Translations under genes and position numbers: made by a program
Notes under the pieces: generated by a model
What the model saw: the letters and a program-made list of their open reading frames with translations, nothing else
The model's database searches: none
Told to the model about the DNA's origin: nothing
In this document: in pieces, positions 1-8,202 of the stretch
Numbering within the stretch: position 1 is the stretch's first letter
Layout of the letters: each line of letters opens with the position of its first letter
Assembly (NCBI RefSeq): GCF_040361335.1
Contig: NZ_APNM01000007.1
Coordinates: 124,001 to 188,000 of the forward strand
Direction of reading: 5' to 3'
DNA length: 64,000 nucleotides
DNA from: APNM01 sp040361335
Lineage (GTDB): Bacteria; Pseudomonadota; Gammaproteobacteria; Nevskiales; Salinisphaeraceae

Positions 1-1063
1 AGCGGTGTTGGGTATCGGCCTCGAACGGGATTTTCTCGGCCTTGCCGGTCTGGCTGTCCACCCGGAACAGTTCGCCCTTGCCCCAGATGGCGATGTGGCG
101 GTTGTCCGGGAACCAGTCGTAGGCGGGATAGTAATGGCCGTGGGGCACGAAATCGGCCTGCACGTCGCGGTCGAGTTCCGCGTAGACCGGACGCTGCTTG
201 CCCGTGACCGTGTCGTGGACGAACAGCACGGTCTTGTCCTTGACCCGGCGCACGAAGGCCAGGTGCTTGCCGTCCGGGGAGATCTGCGGCGTGGTGGCGC
301 CGCCGAAGCCGCCGACCACCTTCTCGGTCTCGCCGGTCTCCAGGTCGCGGCGCATGATCACGTGGTTGATGTGGTTGGCGTCGACGAAGATGCCGGGATC
401 GGTCACCTTCTCGGTGTAGTAGAGGTGTCGGCCGTCGGCGGAGAAGTTCGCCTCCTGGACATCGCGGCCGTTGTCCGGCGTCGTCACCAGTACGCGGCCG
501 TCACCGCCGGCGAGATCGAACAGCCGGATCTGCGAGGCCCGCAATTCGGGGAAGCTGGACTTGAAGCGGGCGGCGGCCACGTAGTCGCCCTCGGGTCCCC
601 AGGCGGGGCCGGTGAGGCGGTCGACCGTTTCGTGCGTGATCCGGCGCGCATCGCCGCCGTCCGGGTCCGAGGTCCAGAGGTTGTCGCTGCCGCTGGCGTC
701 GCTGATGTAAAGCAGGCGCGAGCCGTCCGGGCTGAAGCGGGGGGCGCGCTGCATGGCCGGGCCGCCGTGCACCAGCGTCGCCTCGCCGCCCTCGGCGGGG
801 ATGCGGTAGATGTCGCCGAGCAGGTCGAAGGCGATGGTCTCGCCGTCCGGACTCACCGCGAGACTCATCCAGGTGCCCTCGTCGACGGTGAAACCGATCT
901 CGTCGTAGGGCTGGCCGGTGTCGGTCACGTCCCAGTCGTCGTCGGCGGGGCCGGCGCAGCCGGCCGAGGACAACCCCAGCGACAGCAGCAGCAGGGCGCC
1001 GCGGGACCAAGTCCGGCGTCGGGCCGGACGATGGGCGTCGGGTCGATGGTTCGGACGGTGCAT
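1..1063 (-). CDS. TolB-propeller lipoprotein, probable amidohydrolase fusion (partial, runs off left edge)
   Basis: Only the N-terminal ~354 residues are in the window; the frame stays open to the edge. From the ATG at 1063 there is an Arg-rich n-region, a Leu-rich hydrophobic stretch and a possible lipobox ending in SAGC, so it may be an exported lipoprotein (the lipobox is weak at -3). The mature part holds repeated SPDG-type strands of a WD40-like/TolB beta-propeller. Reading it beside the complete gene at 10714-13986 shows the same order of motifs (DEGTWMS, FDLLGDIY, GGFGGATTP, YDWFPD), so the two are paralogues and the missing C-terminus is probably a metal-dependent amidohydrolase. It lies 38 nt downstream of the PaiB-like gene on the same strand. 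Family assignment is good; substrate unknown. Confidence 0.8.
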   Translation of the reverse strand, partial: MHRPNHRPDAHRPARRRTWSRGALLLLSLGLSSAGCAGPADDDWDVTDTGQPYDEIGFTVDEGTWMSLAVSPDGETIAFDLLGDIYRIPAEGGEATLVHGGPAMQRAPRFSPDGSRLLYISDASGSDNLWTSDPDGGDARRITHETVDRLTGPAWGPEGDYVAAARFKSSFPELRASQIRLFDLAGGDGRVLVTTPDNGRDVQEANFSADGRHLYYTEKVTDPGIFVDANHINHVIMRRDLETGETEKVVGGFGGATTPQISPDGKHLAFVRRVKDKTVLFVHDTVTGKQRPVYAELDRDVQADFVPHGHYYPAYDWFPDNRHIAIWGKGELFRVDSQTGKAEKIPFEADTQHR

Positions 1064-1101
1064 AGGCGTCGTCTCGGTCAGTCGTGGGCCGTGCGGCGGG
1101 C

Positions 1102-1815
1102 TCAGTCCCGGTCTCCGGGCTGATCGGTCATGGCGGCGGCCATGAGGGCCGCGATGCGGGTCGAACCGGGATCGCCGCAGCTCAGCAGGCCGGCGACGAT
1201 GCCCTGTTTATCGACCGGCTTGCGGTTCTGGTTGAGCCGTTGCACGCCCTGCATGTCGTGCACCCGGAAACGGAACGCGACGATGTGCCGGAGCAGGGTG
1301 GCGACTAGCTCCGGCGGGGCGTCGTCCAGGTGCCACGGCCTGTCGGCGTGGCGCTCCATATGGGCGATGGTGCGGTCGAGGACCCAGCGGCGGTCCGCCT
1401 CGTCCTCCAGCGGCTCGAACCGGCCCCGGAGCTGGACGTCGACATAACTCCAGGTCGGCAGGCCCGGGTTCTCGACATTCCAGCGCGGCGAGATATAGGC
1501 GTCCGGCCCCTGGATCACGGCCGTGCCGTCCGCGCCCTCGCGGATCGCCCGCGACTGCGGATTACGCCGGGCGAGGTGGCCGATGAAGATGTGGCCGCCG
1601 TCGTCCAGGGCCGTTTCGTGCAGCAGGGGTGTCGCCGTGATCCGGATTTCGCCCCGATGGCGGCAGACGATCTGCGCCAGCGGGGTGTGGTGGATGAAAT
1701 CCAGGATGCCCCGGGGATCCGAGAAGTCGAAGTGCGACGGCACGAACAGATGGCGGCCGTCGCTGCTGCCGAGGCGTTCCCGGAGTTTGTCCGGCATACG
1801 ATCGTCGTCGGACAT
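1102..1815 (-). CDS. paiB: PaiB-like FMN-binding split-barrel protein
   Basis: The protein is about 237 residues and carries PaiB-family landmarks: an N-terminal FVPSHF motif, a central LLHE...G.IFIGHLAR.NP block, a PDAYISP segment, and a C-terminal stretch ending in a helix around QNR..D..GI. The family is an FMN-type split-barrel; the founding Bacillus member was described as a negative regulator of sporulation and protease genes next to a polyamine acetyltransferase. An upstream in-frame GTG at 1824 is possible, but an AAGGTGA Shine-Dalgarno sits 5 nt before the ATG at 1815, so I chose that. The transaminase gene ends 10 nt upstream, so the two are probably co-transcribed, which fits a link to amine metabolism. 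Whether it regulates transcription here or is an enzyme cannot be told. Confidence 0.8.
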   Translation of the reverse strand: MSDDDRMPDKLRERLGSSDGRHLFVPSHFDFSDPRGILDFIHHTPLAQIVCRHRGEIRITATPLLHETALDDGGHIFIGHLARRNPQSRAIREGADGTAVIQGPDAYISPRWNVENPGLPTWSYVDVQLRGRFEPLEDEADRRWVLDRTIAHMERHADRPWHLDDAPPELVATLLRHIVAFRFRVHDMQGVQRLNQNRKPVDKQGIVAGLLSCGDPGSTRIAALMAAAMTDQPGDRD

Positions 1816-1825
1816 GGCGGTCACC

Positions 1826-3157
1826 TTATCGGGCCCGCGCGACCCGGGGCGCTGCGCCGCCGGTGACCGCGCGGATGGAGGTCTCCAGTTTGTCGGCGAA
1901 CTCGTCGATGTGCGAACGCTCGATCACCAGGGGCGGGGACACGCAGATGGCGTTGCCCAGTCCGCGGAGCATGAGCCCGTTCTCCCAGGCCTTGGCGAAG
2001 ACCTGGGTGCCCACCGGCGGCTCGCCCGGCCGCGGCTCGAACTCGATCGCGCCGAGCAGGCCGTAGTTGCGGATGTCGATGATGCCGTCCATGCCCCGGA
2101 AGCCGTGCAGTACATCCGCCAGGTACTCGCCGATGCCCTCATGGGCGCGGGTGAACAGCGATTCCTTCTCGTACAGGTCGAGGCAGGCCAGGGCGGCGGC
2201 GCTGGCGATCGGGTGTCCCGAGTAGGTGTAGCCATGCCAGAACTCGATGGCGTCGCCGCCGGCCTCCATCACGGTGTCGTGGATGCGGTCGCTGCAGACC
2301 ACGGCGCCCATCGGGGCGGTGCCGCTGGTCAGACCCTTGGCCAGGGTGAACAGGTCCGGCTGTACGTCGAATTCGATCGAGGCCAGGAACGAGCCGACCC
2401 GGCCGAAGCCGCAGACCACCTCGTCGAAGATCAACAGGATGTCGTACTCGTCGCAGATCTCCCGCAGACGCTTGAGATAGCCCTTCGGGGGCAGGATCAT
2501 GCCGCCGGCGCCCGCGATCGGTTCCACGATTACCGCGGCGATGTTCTCCGGGCCGTGCAGCTCGGCCAGGGTCTTGAGCTGTTCCGCGCGCTCGACGCCG
2601 AATTCCGGCAGACCGCGGTGGTAGGCGTTGCGCTCGATATCGAGCGTGTGCGGCAGGAAGTCCACCGGCGCCCAGCGGCCGAAGGCGCGGGTGTTCACCG
2701 GGATGCCGCCGGCGGTGGTGCCGCCGAGGTTGACGCCGTGGTAGGCGCGTTCGCGCGAGATGACCATCCGCCGTCCGGGCTGGCCGCGGGCCACCTGGTA
2801 GGCCAGGGCCATCTTCAATGCGGTATCGACGGCCTCGGAACCGGAATTGGTGAAGAATACCCGGTTCAGGTCGCCCGGCGAGGCGGCGGCCAGCCGCTCG
2901 GCGAGCTCGAACGGGCGCGGGTGGCCGAAGTTGAAGCAGGGGGTGTAGTCCAGCTCGCGGGCGGCCTCCGAGATCGCATCCGCGACCTCCTCGCGGCCGT
3001 GGCCCAGGTTCGAGCACCACAGGCCGGCGGTCATGTCCAGGACCGGGTCGCCGTCGATGCTGGTGTAGTACATGCCCTTCGCCGACCGGATCATGCGCGG
3101 ATTCAGCTTGAAGGCCTTGTTCGCCGTGAACGGCATCCAATGGGCGTCGAGTTTCAT
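1826..3157 (-). CDS. Class III omega-amino acid:pyruvate aminotransferase
   Basis: PLP-dependent transaminase of the class III (ornithine/omega) fold, 443 residues. The N-terminal HWMPFTAN motif is characteristic of omega-amino acid (beta-alanine):pyruvate aminotransferases. Visible landmarks are the phosphate-binding SGSEAVDTALK block near residue 105, D245 in LLIFDEV (pyridine nitrogen ligand) and K274 in TLAKGL (Schiff base). The predicted reaction moves the terminal amino group of an omega-amino acid or amine to pyruvate, giving a semialdehyde and alanine. A TTG 54 nt upstream is open in frame, but AAAGGA lies 6 nt before the ATG at 3157. It starts an apparent minus-strand unit with paiB and the TolB lipoprotein, divergent from the serine hydrolase. 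Exact amine donor is not determinable from sequence. Confidence 0.87.
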   Translation of the reverse strand: MKLDAHWMPFTANKAFKLNPRMIRSAKGMYYTSIDGDPVLDMTAGLWCSNLGHGREEVADAISEAARELDYTPCFNFGHPRPFELAERLAAASPGDLNRVFFTNSGSEAVDTALKMALAYQVARGQPGRRMVISRERAYHGVNLGGTTAGGIPVNTRAFGRWAPVDFLPHTLDIERNAYHRGLPEFGVERAEQLKTLAELHGPENIAAVIVEPIAGAGGMILPPKGYLKRLREICDEYDILLIFDEVVCGFGRVGSFLASIEFDVQPDLFTLAKGLTSGTAPMGAVVCSDRIHDTVMEAGGDAIEFWHGYTYSGHPIASAAALACLDLYEKESLFTRAHEGIGEYLADVLHGFRGMDGIIDIRNYGLLGAIEFEPRPGEPPVGTQVFAKAWENGLMLRGLGNAICVSPPLVIERSHIDEFADKLETSIRAVTGGAAPRVARAR

Positions 3158-3332
3158 GGCAGATCCTTTCCTGAGTCTGCCCGGCAGTATAGGTAATGGA
3201 TTTTCGGCCAAGGAGATGCCTTACGAGACCGTCGAGGTGAGCCATATGCACCACCCCCAGGTGACGCAGACACACCACCCCGGTCGTGTTTGTCACCTTC
3301 CCGGTGCGCGGTGCCTGACTAGAATGGGTCGC

Positions 3333-4523
3333 ATGTCTTCCACGCCCGATACGAGGGACGCCGGCCCGGCCGGCATGCTCCCCCCGCGCCGCCGGTTGGA
3401 CGATCCGGACACCATACGCGACGCCTACGCCGGCCGTCTGTGGCCGGACGAGCAGGTGCGGGTGTTCGCCAATACCGACCGCATGTTCCCCACGCGTACG
3501 GTGGCCTGCGGTGAGCGGGTGCGGCCGCTGCCGGCCTCGCGGCGGAGCTTGGACGGTTTCGTCTTCGAGTCGGGCGGCGCGACTTACGATCTCTACGATT
3601 ATCTGTCCCGTAACCGGATTGCCGGCCTGCTGGTTCTCAAGGACGGCGAGGTCGTGCTCGAGCGCTACGAGCTCGGCGTCCGCGAGGATACCCGCTGGAT
3701 GTCGATGTCGATGGCGAAGTCGATCAGCTCGACGCTGGTGGGCGCGGCCATCCGCGACGGCTACATCGACAGTGTCGACGATCCGTTGGTGAGGTACGTC
3801 CCGGAGCTCAAGCGCGGGGCCTACAGCGACGTCACCGTGCGCCAGCTTCTGCGGATGAGCTCGGGCGCGCGCTGGAACGAGTCGCAGACGGACCCGGTCT
3901 CCGAGCGCCGGCGGGTACTGGAACTGCAGATCGCGCAGCAGCCGGCGACCATCCTGCAGTACATGGCCGGCCTGCCCAAGGAGGCGCCGGCCGGGCGCCG
4001 CTGGAATTACAGCACCGGCGAGACCCACATCGTCGGCGTGCTGCTGCGCGCCGCCACCGGGGCCTGGCTGGCGGATTACCTCTCGGAGCGCATCTGGTCG
4101 CGGGCCGGCATGCAGGCCGATGCCGCCTGGTGGCTGGAAGCGCCGGAAGGGCTGGAGATCGCCGGCAGCGGGCTCAGCGCCACTCTCCGGGATTACGCCC
4201 GTTTCGGCCAGTTCATGCTGGAGGGCGGCGTGGCCGATAACCGGCCCGTCCTGCCCGACGCCTGGGTCGCGGAGGCGGGCGACGGCTACGCCATCGACGG
4301 CGAGCCGATCCCCTACGGCTACATGTGGTGGCCGGTGCCCGCACCGGGCGGTGAACCCGGATGCTACAACGGCTTCAGTGCCCGCGGCATCTTCGGCCAG
4401 CGGCTGCACATCAATCCCGCGCACGGGCTCGTGATCGCGATGGCGAGCGCGCGCTCCAAGCCCATGTACAGCGAGACGATTACCGACAATGACTTCTTCA
4501 ACGCCGTATCAAAAGCCCTGTAA
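3333..4523 (+). CDS. SxxK serine hydrolase (beta-lactamase/NylB-like family)
   Basis: About 396 residues of the class C beta-lactamase/DD-peptidase fold (COG1680). The catalytic SMAK motif gives Ser126 and Lys129, and a YST motif gives Tyr226. As I recall the numbering, the nylon-oligomer hydrolase NylB uses Ser112, Lys115 and Tyr215, so spacing is nearly the same (100 versus 103 residues from Ser to Tyr). The text around LLRMSSGA.W.E and the GLSATLRDYARFGQ block also fits the NylB-like branch rather than true beta-lactamases. No signal peptide is apparent, suggesting a cytoplasmic enzyme. Start: ATG at 3333, or the ATG three codons earlier at 3324; the open frame upstream overlaps the divergent transaminase. 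The POT transporter follows after 9 nt. Substrate is inferred to be a short amide or ester. Confidence 0.82.
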   Translation: MSSTPDTRDAGPAGMLPPRRRLDDPDTIRDAYAGRLWPDEQVRVFANTDRMFPTRTVACGERVRPLPASRRSLDGFVFESGGATYDLYDYLSRNRIAGLLVLKDGEVVLERYELGVREDTRWMSMSMAKSISSTLVGAAIRDGYIDSVDDPLVRYVPELKRGAYSDVTVRQLLRMSSGARWNESQTDPVSERRRVLELQIAQQPATILQYMAGLPKEAPAGRRWNYSTGETHIVGVLLRAATGAWLADYLSERIWSRAGMQADAAWWLEAPEGLEIAGSGLSATLRDYARFGQFMLEGGVADNRPVLPDAWVAEAGDGYAIDGEPIPYGYMWWPVPAPGGEPGCYNGFSARGIFGQRLHINPAHGLVIAMASARSKPMYSETITDNDFFNAVSKAL

Positions 4524-4532
4524 GGGGGCCGC

Positions 4533-5924
4533 ATGAACGCCGCGTCGGCGACCCGCGCCGACGATCGCGGACGGCCCGAGTCCGGTGCCGGGGATGTCCT
4601 CGGCCACCCCAAGGGGCTCTGGTTCATTGTCTTCACCGAGACCTGGGAGCGTTTCTCCTTCTACGGGATGCAGGCGCTGCTGGTCCTGTACATGGCGACC
4701 TATCTGCTGCATCCGGGCAAGGTCGAGACGGTCGCCGGCTTCGCGCCATTCCGCGCCGCGATCGAGGGCGTGGTCGGGCCACTGTCCGTGCAGGCCCTTG
4801 CGACCCAGATCTTCGGTCTCTACATCGGCCTGATCTATTTCATGCCGGTGTTCGGCGGGTTGCTCGGCGACCAGTGGCTGGGGCGGACCCGGGCGGTGCT
4901 GATCGGCGCGGCCTCGATGGCCCTGGGGCATTTCCTGATGGCGTTCGAGGCCGCCTTCCTGTTCGCGCTGCTGGCGCTGATCGTGGGCTCCGGTTTCCTC
5001 AAGGGCAATCTGGCCGCCCAGGTCGGCGACCTCTACGCCAAGGCCGACCAGCGGCGCGACGCCGCCTTCTCCATATACAACGTGGCGATCAATATCGGGG
5101 CCACGGTCGCGCCTCTCATATGCGGCACGCTCGGCGAGGTCTACGGCTGGCACTACGGCTTCGGTATCGCCGGGTTCGGCATGCTGGTCGGCATCGTGAT
5201 CTATCTGGCGGGCGGCAAGCACCTGCCGCCGGACCCGGTGGTGGGCGCCCGGAAGGAACGCCACCACCTGCAGCCGGGCGACGGCCGCATCATCGGCGGT
5301 ATCCTGGTGATGTTCCTGATCGCGGCCCTGTTCTGGGCCACCCAGGCGCAGGTCTGGAATTCCTACCCGCTATGGATCAAGGGGCACGTGGACCGCGAGA
5401 TTCTCGGTCTCACCGTGCCGGTGACCTGGTTCCAGTCGCTCGATTCGCTCGCGGTGCTGGTGCTCATGCCGGCGGTGCTCTGGATCTGGCGGGTGCAGGC
5501 CCGGCGGGGCACCGAGCCGGACGATTTCGGCAAGATCATTCTCGGGTGCGGCGTCTACGCGGCCGCCTTTCTCTGGCTGACGGCGGGCGAATTCGTCGCC
5601 GGCGGCGACAAGGTCCTGCTGCTGTGGCCGGTGACCTTCCATTTCATCCTCGGCTTCGGCTTCGTCTATGTCGCGCCGATCATGATGTCCCTGGTGTCGC
5701 GAACCGCGCCGCTCGCGGTGAACGCGATGATGGTGGGGGCCTACTACCTGTCGATCTTCGTCGGCGGGTTCCTGAGCGGCTGGCTCGGCCGTTTCTACGA
5801 GGTGCTCACGCCGCTCCAGTTCTGGCTGCTGCATGCCGGCGTGGCCGCGTCCGGCTCGCTGCTGGTGGTGATGCTGCGGCGGCCCCTGGGGCGCGCCATG
5901 AGACTGCAGGGGGGTGGTGCCTAG
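4533..5924 (+). CDS. POT family proton-dependent oligopeptide transporter
   Basis: A 463-residue inner-membrane protein with roughly 12 hydrophobic segments. The family signature ExxERFxYYG is present in helix 1 as E36-T-W-E39-R40-F-S-F-Y-G, and the second signature region reads GN.AAQVGDLY around residues 158-170. POT (PTR2) carriers import di- and tripeptides with protons. The ATG is 9 nt after the stop of the serine hydrolase gene, so hydrolase and importer are probably one transcript. A hydrophilic N-terminal tail of about 25 residues precedes helix 1. The pairing suggests the imported peptide or amide is the hydrolase substrate. Confidence 0.9.
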   Translation: MNAASATRADDRGRPESGAGDVLGHPKGLWFIVFTETWERFSFYGMQALLVLYMATYLLHPGKVETVAGFAPFRAAIEGVVGPLSVQALATQIFGLYIGLIYFMPVFGGLLGDQWLGRTRAVLIGAASMALGHFLMAFEAAFLFALLALIVGSGFLKGNLAAQVGDLYAKADQRRDAAFSIYNVAINIGATVAPLICGTLGEVYGWHYGFGIAGFGMLVGIVIYLAGGKHLPPDPVVGARKERHHLQPGDGRIIGGILVMFLIAALFWATQAQVWNSYPLWIKGHVDREILGLTVPVTWFQSLDSLAVLVLMPAVLWIWRVQARRGTEPDDFGKIILGCGVYAAAFLWLTAGEFVAGGDKVLLLWPVTFHFILGFGFVYVAPIMMSLVSRTAPLAVNAMMVGAYYLSIFVGGFLSGWLGRFYEVLTPLQFWLLHAGVAASGSLLVVMLRRPLGRAMRLQGGGA

Positions 5925-6057
5925 GGTATCACCCGAGCGGTGCGTTCCACGCACCGCCTGCAGCTTAATTCGCAACTTCGAAGGAGGACAGCCCTGGATT
6001 ACGGTTGATTTCGGGGTTTTTGCAACGAATCCGTCATTCAGGGATAGCGAGGCAACG

Positions 6058-8202
6058 ATGACAAATTATCGAAATATTCTGGCCTGGGCTTGCGCCGCCG
6101 CGTGTGGCCTGGGCATTCCGGCTGGGGCATTGGCGCAGACGGCCAGTGGTGAGCAGACTTACGAGGAGTTCGTGGTCACGGCCCAGAAGCGCGAGGAGCG
6201 ACTGCTGGACGTGCCCATGAGCATCGAGGCTTTCTCCGGCGAGGAGATGGAAGAGCGTGGCATCGACACGGTCGAAGATCTGAGTTTCGCCGTGCCCGGT
6301 CTGACGACCCGCTCCGACGGCCCTGGCAGCTACACCATCTTCATGCGCGGCGTGGCCAACCAGTACGGTGGCGGCGCCACGGTCAGCACCTACATGGATG
6401 AGGCGCCGCTGACCCTGACCGGCTACGATCAGCTCTATTTCCCGACCATGGACCTGGAACGCGTCGAGGTCCTGAAGGGACCGCAGGGCACGCTCTATGG
6501 CCAGGGTTCCGTGTCCGGCACCATCCGCTACATCACCAAGGATCCGGTGCTGAACGTCTTCGAGGGCAGTCTCAAGGGCGCCCTGTCCACGGTGGACGAG
6601 GGCAACACCAAGCGCGAGTTCACCGGCATCATGAACATCCCGATCGTGCAGGACGTGGCCGCCCTGCGCATCGCCGCCAACGTCCAGGACGGCGGCGGCT
6701 GGATCGACCAGCCGGAGGCCGGTATCGAGGACGGCAACGAGGCCGACCAGACCAGCTTCCGCATAAAAGGTCTCTGGCAGGCCACCGATCTTCTGACGCT
6801 GGAGGCGATGATTCTGCGTCATCGCTCCGAGACCCGGTTGGGCCAGGGCTTCGAACAGCCGGACCGTACCAATTTCGTGGCCATCGATCCGTCCATGACC
6901 CTGGTGCCCAAGGAATACGACTACGATCTATATAACCTCGAGGCCACTTACGATTTCGGATTCGCCGAGCTGCTGAGCGCGACGACCTACGTCGAGCACG
7001 ATCACCAGTATCCCTTTGCCTATCAGTCCAGCGGCCCCGATATGCGTGGTTACGCCGGTTCCGACTACGAGGGTAATGACGCCCGCTGGGTCGAGGCCGA
7101 CCAATTCACTCAGGAGTTGCGCCTGACCTCGACCGGTTTCGGTCCCTGGAAGTGGACCATCGGCGCCTACTACAGCGACAGCGAGAAGACTTTGGACGCC
7201 TTGTCCGATTATGTCTATTTCGCTTTTGGCCCCCCCGTATACGGTGCGCCCTACCATTCGGAACAGGAGTCCAAACAGTCGTCTGTCTTCGCAAATGCGT
7301 CCTATGACCTGACCGATCGGCTGGAAGTCGGTGCCGGCGTGCGCTACTTCAGGGACGAGCGTGACGAGTTCTACAGGGAAACGGGGGTAGACGAGGAGGA
7401 AACCTTCGATTCGGTCGATCCCCGCATCTTCGCGTCGTACGCGATCACTGACAGCGCTAATGTGTACGCCAGCATTGCCAGGGGTTTCCGCAGCGGCGGT
7501 GTCAACTCCGGTGACGGACAAGTCTACGACCCTGAGAGCCTGATCAGCTATGAACTCGGCACTAAGGCCAGTGTGCTCGACGGCGCCGTCGATTTCGAGC
7601 TTGCCGTGTTCTTCAGCCAATACGACGACATGTTGCGCCGGGGGCTGGTGCCCACGCCGGGCAGCGGCAGCGGTACCACGCAGACAACCAGCAATATCGG
7701 CGAGGCCGAAATCAAGGGCATTGAGGGTGGCGTTACCTGGCGCCCGTTGGACGGCCTGGCGCTCAACGCTACCTTTGCGGCCACCGATGCCGAGGTTACG
7801 CATGTGGATAGGCAGGATCAGGCGCAGGACGGCGATCTGACCTCCCTGGAGGGCGATCCCATCGACTACGTGCCGGATTTCAGCCTGACGCTGGGCGCGC
7901 AGTATGATTTCTATTGGGCCGACAGCATCCCGGGTTTCGCGCGGGTGGACTACAGCTACCGCGACAAGGTGCCGTATACCGACCGCACCGCCTTCTTCAG
8001 TCACGCGGTACCGCAGTACTCGGACATCGTGCGATTGCTGGATGCCCGCATCGGCCTGACCTACGGCCGGGCGACGTACGAGTTGTTCGGAACCAACCTG
8101 ACCAACGAGAACGTCTACATCGACCCGTACCACGCGTGGGAGAACGCCAACCGCACGCGTCCGCGTGCCGTCGGAGTGAGCGCCAAGTATGATTTTCAGT
8201 AA
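6058..8202 (+). CDS. TonB-dependent outer-membrane receptor
   Basis: A 714-residue TonB-dependent receptor. An N-terminal Sec signal (about residues 1-27, ending GALAQ) is followed by a TonB-box-like EEFVVTAQK, then the plug domain with the RVEVLKGPQGTLYG block and the IRYITKDP segment, and a long beta-barrel ending in an aromatic-flanked strand (AKYDFQ). The sequence style (Sphingomonas/Xanthomonas-like, VVTAQKREE.L.DVP) is that of receptors for organic substrates rather than classical siderophore receptors, but ligand cannot be read. The ATG at 6058 was chosen because the signal peptide starts there; the upstream in-frame extension is not signal-like. Its 3' end overlaps the next gene by 14 nt, implying co-translation with the P1 hydrolase. 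Confidence 0.9.
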   Translation: MTNYRNILAWACAAACGLGIPAGALAQTASGEQTYEEFVVTAQKREERLLDVPMSIEAFSGEEMEERGIDTVEDLSFAVPGLTTRSDGPGSYTIFMRGVANQYGGGATVSTYMDEAPLTLTGYDQLYFPTMDLERVEVLKGPQGTLYGQGSVSGTIRYITKDPVLNVFEGSLKGALSTVDEGNTKREFTGIMNIPIVQDVAALRIAANVQDGGGWIDQPEAGIEDGNEADQTSFRIKGLWQATDLLTLEAMILRHRSETRLGQGFEQPDRTNFVAIDPSMTLVPKEYDYDLYNLEATYDFGFAELLSATTYVEHDHQYPFAYQSSGPDMRGYAGSDYEGNDARWVEADQFTQELRLTSTGFGPWKWTIGAYYSDSEKTLDALSDYVYFAFGPPVYGAPYHSEQESKQSSVFANASYDLTDRLEVGAGVRYFRDERDEFYRETGVDEEETFDSVDPRIFASYAITDSANVYASIARGFRSGGVNSGDGQVYDPESLISYELGTKASVLDGAVDFELAVFFSQYDDMLRRGLVPTPGSGSGTTQTTSNIGEAEIKGIEGGVTWRPLDGLALNATFAATDAEVTHVDRQDQAQDGDLTSLEGDPIDYVPDFSLTLGAQYDFYWADSIPGFARVDYSYRDKVPYTDRTAFFSHAVPQYSDIVRLLDARIGLTYGRATYELFGTNLTNENVYIDPYHAWENANRTRPRAVGVSAKYDFQ

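Noticed and set aside
5..1123. Long plus-strand open frame at the left end
   Set aside because: It is the exact complementary frame of the minus-strand TolB-propeller gene; the minus translation has a signal, lipobox-like text and paralogue motifs, the plus translation has none.
2139..4424. 761-codon minus-strand open frame across the transaminase and serine hydrolase
   Set aside because: Low-complexity Arg/Gly/Ala text typical of GC-rich shadow frames; both real genes are well conserved in their own frames.
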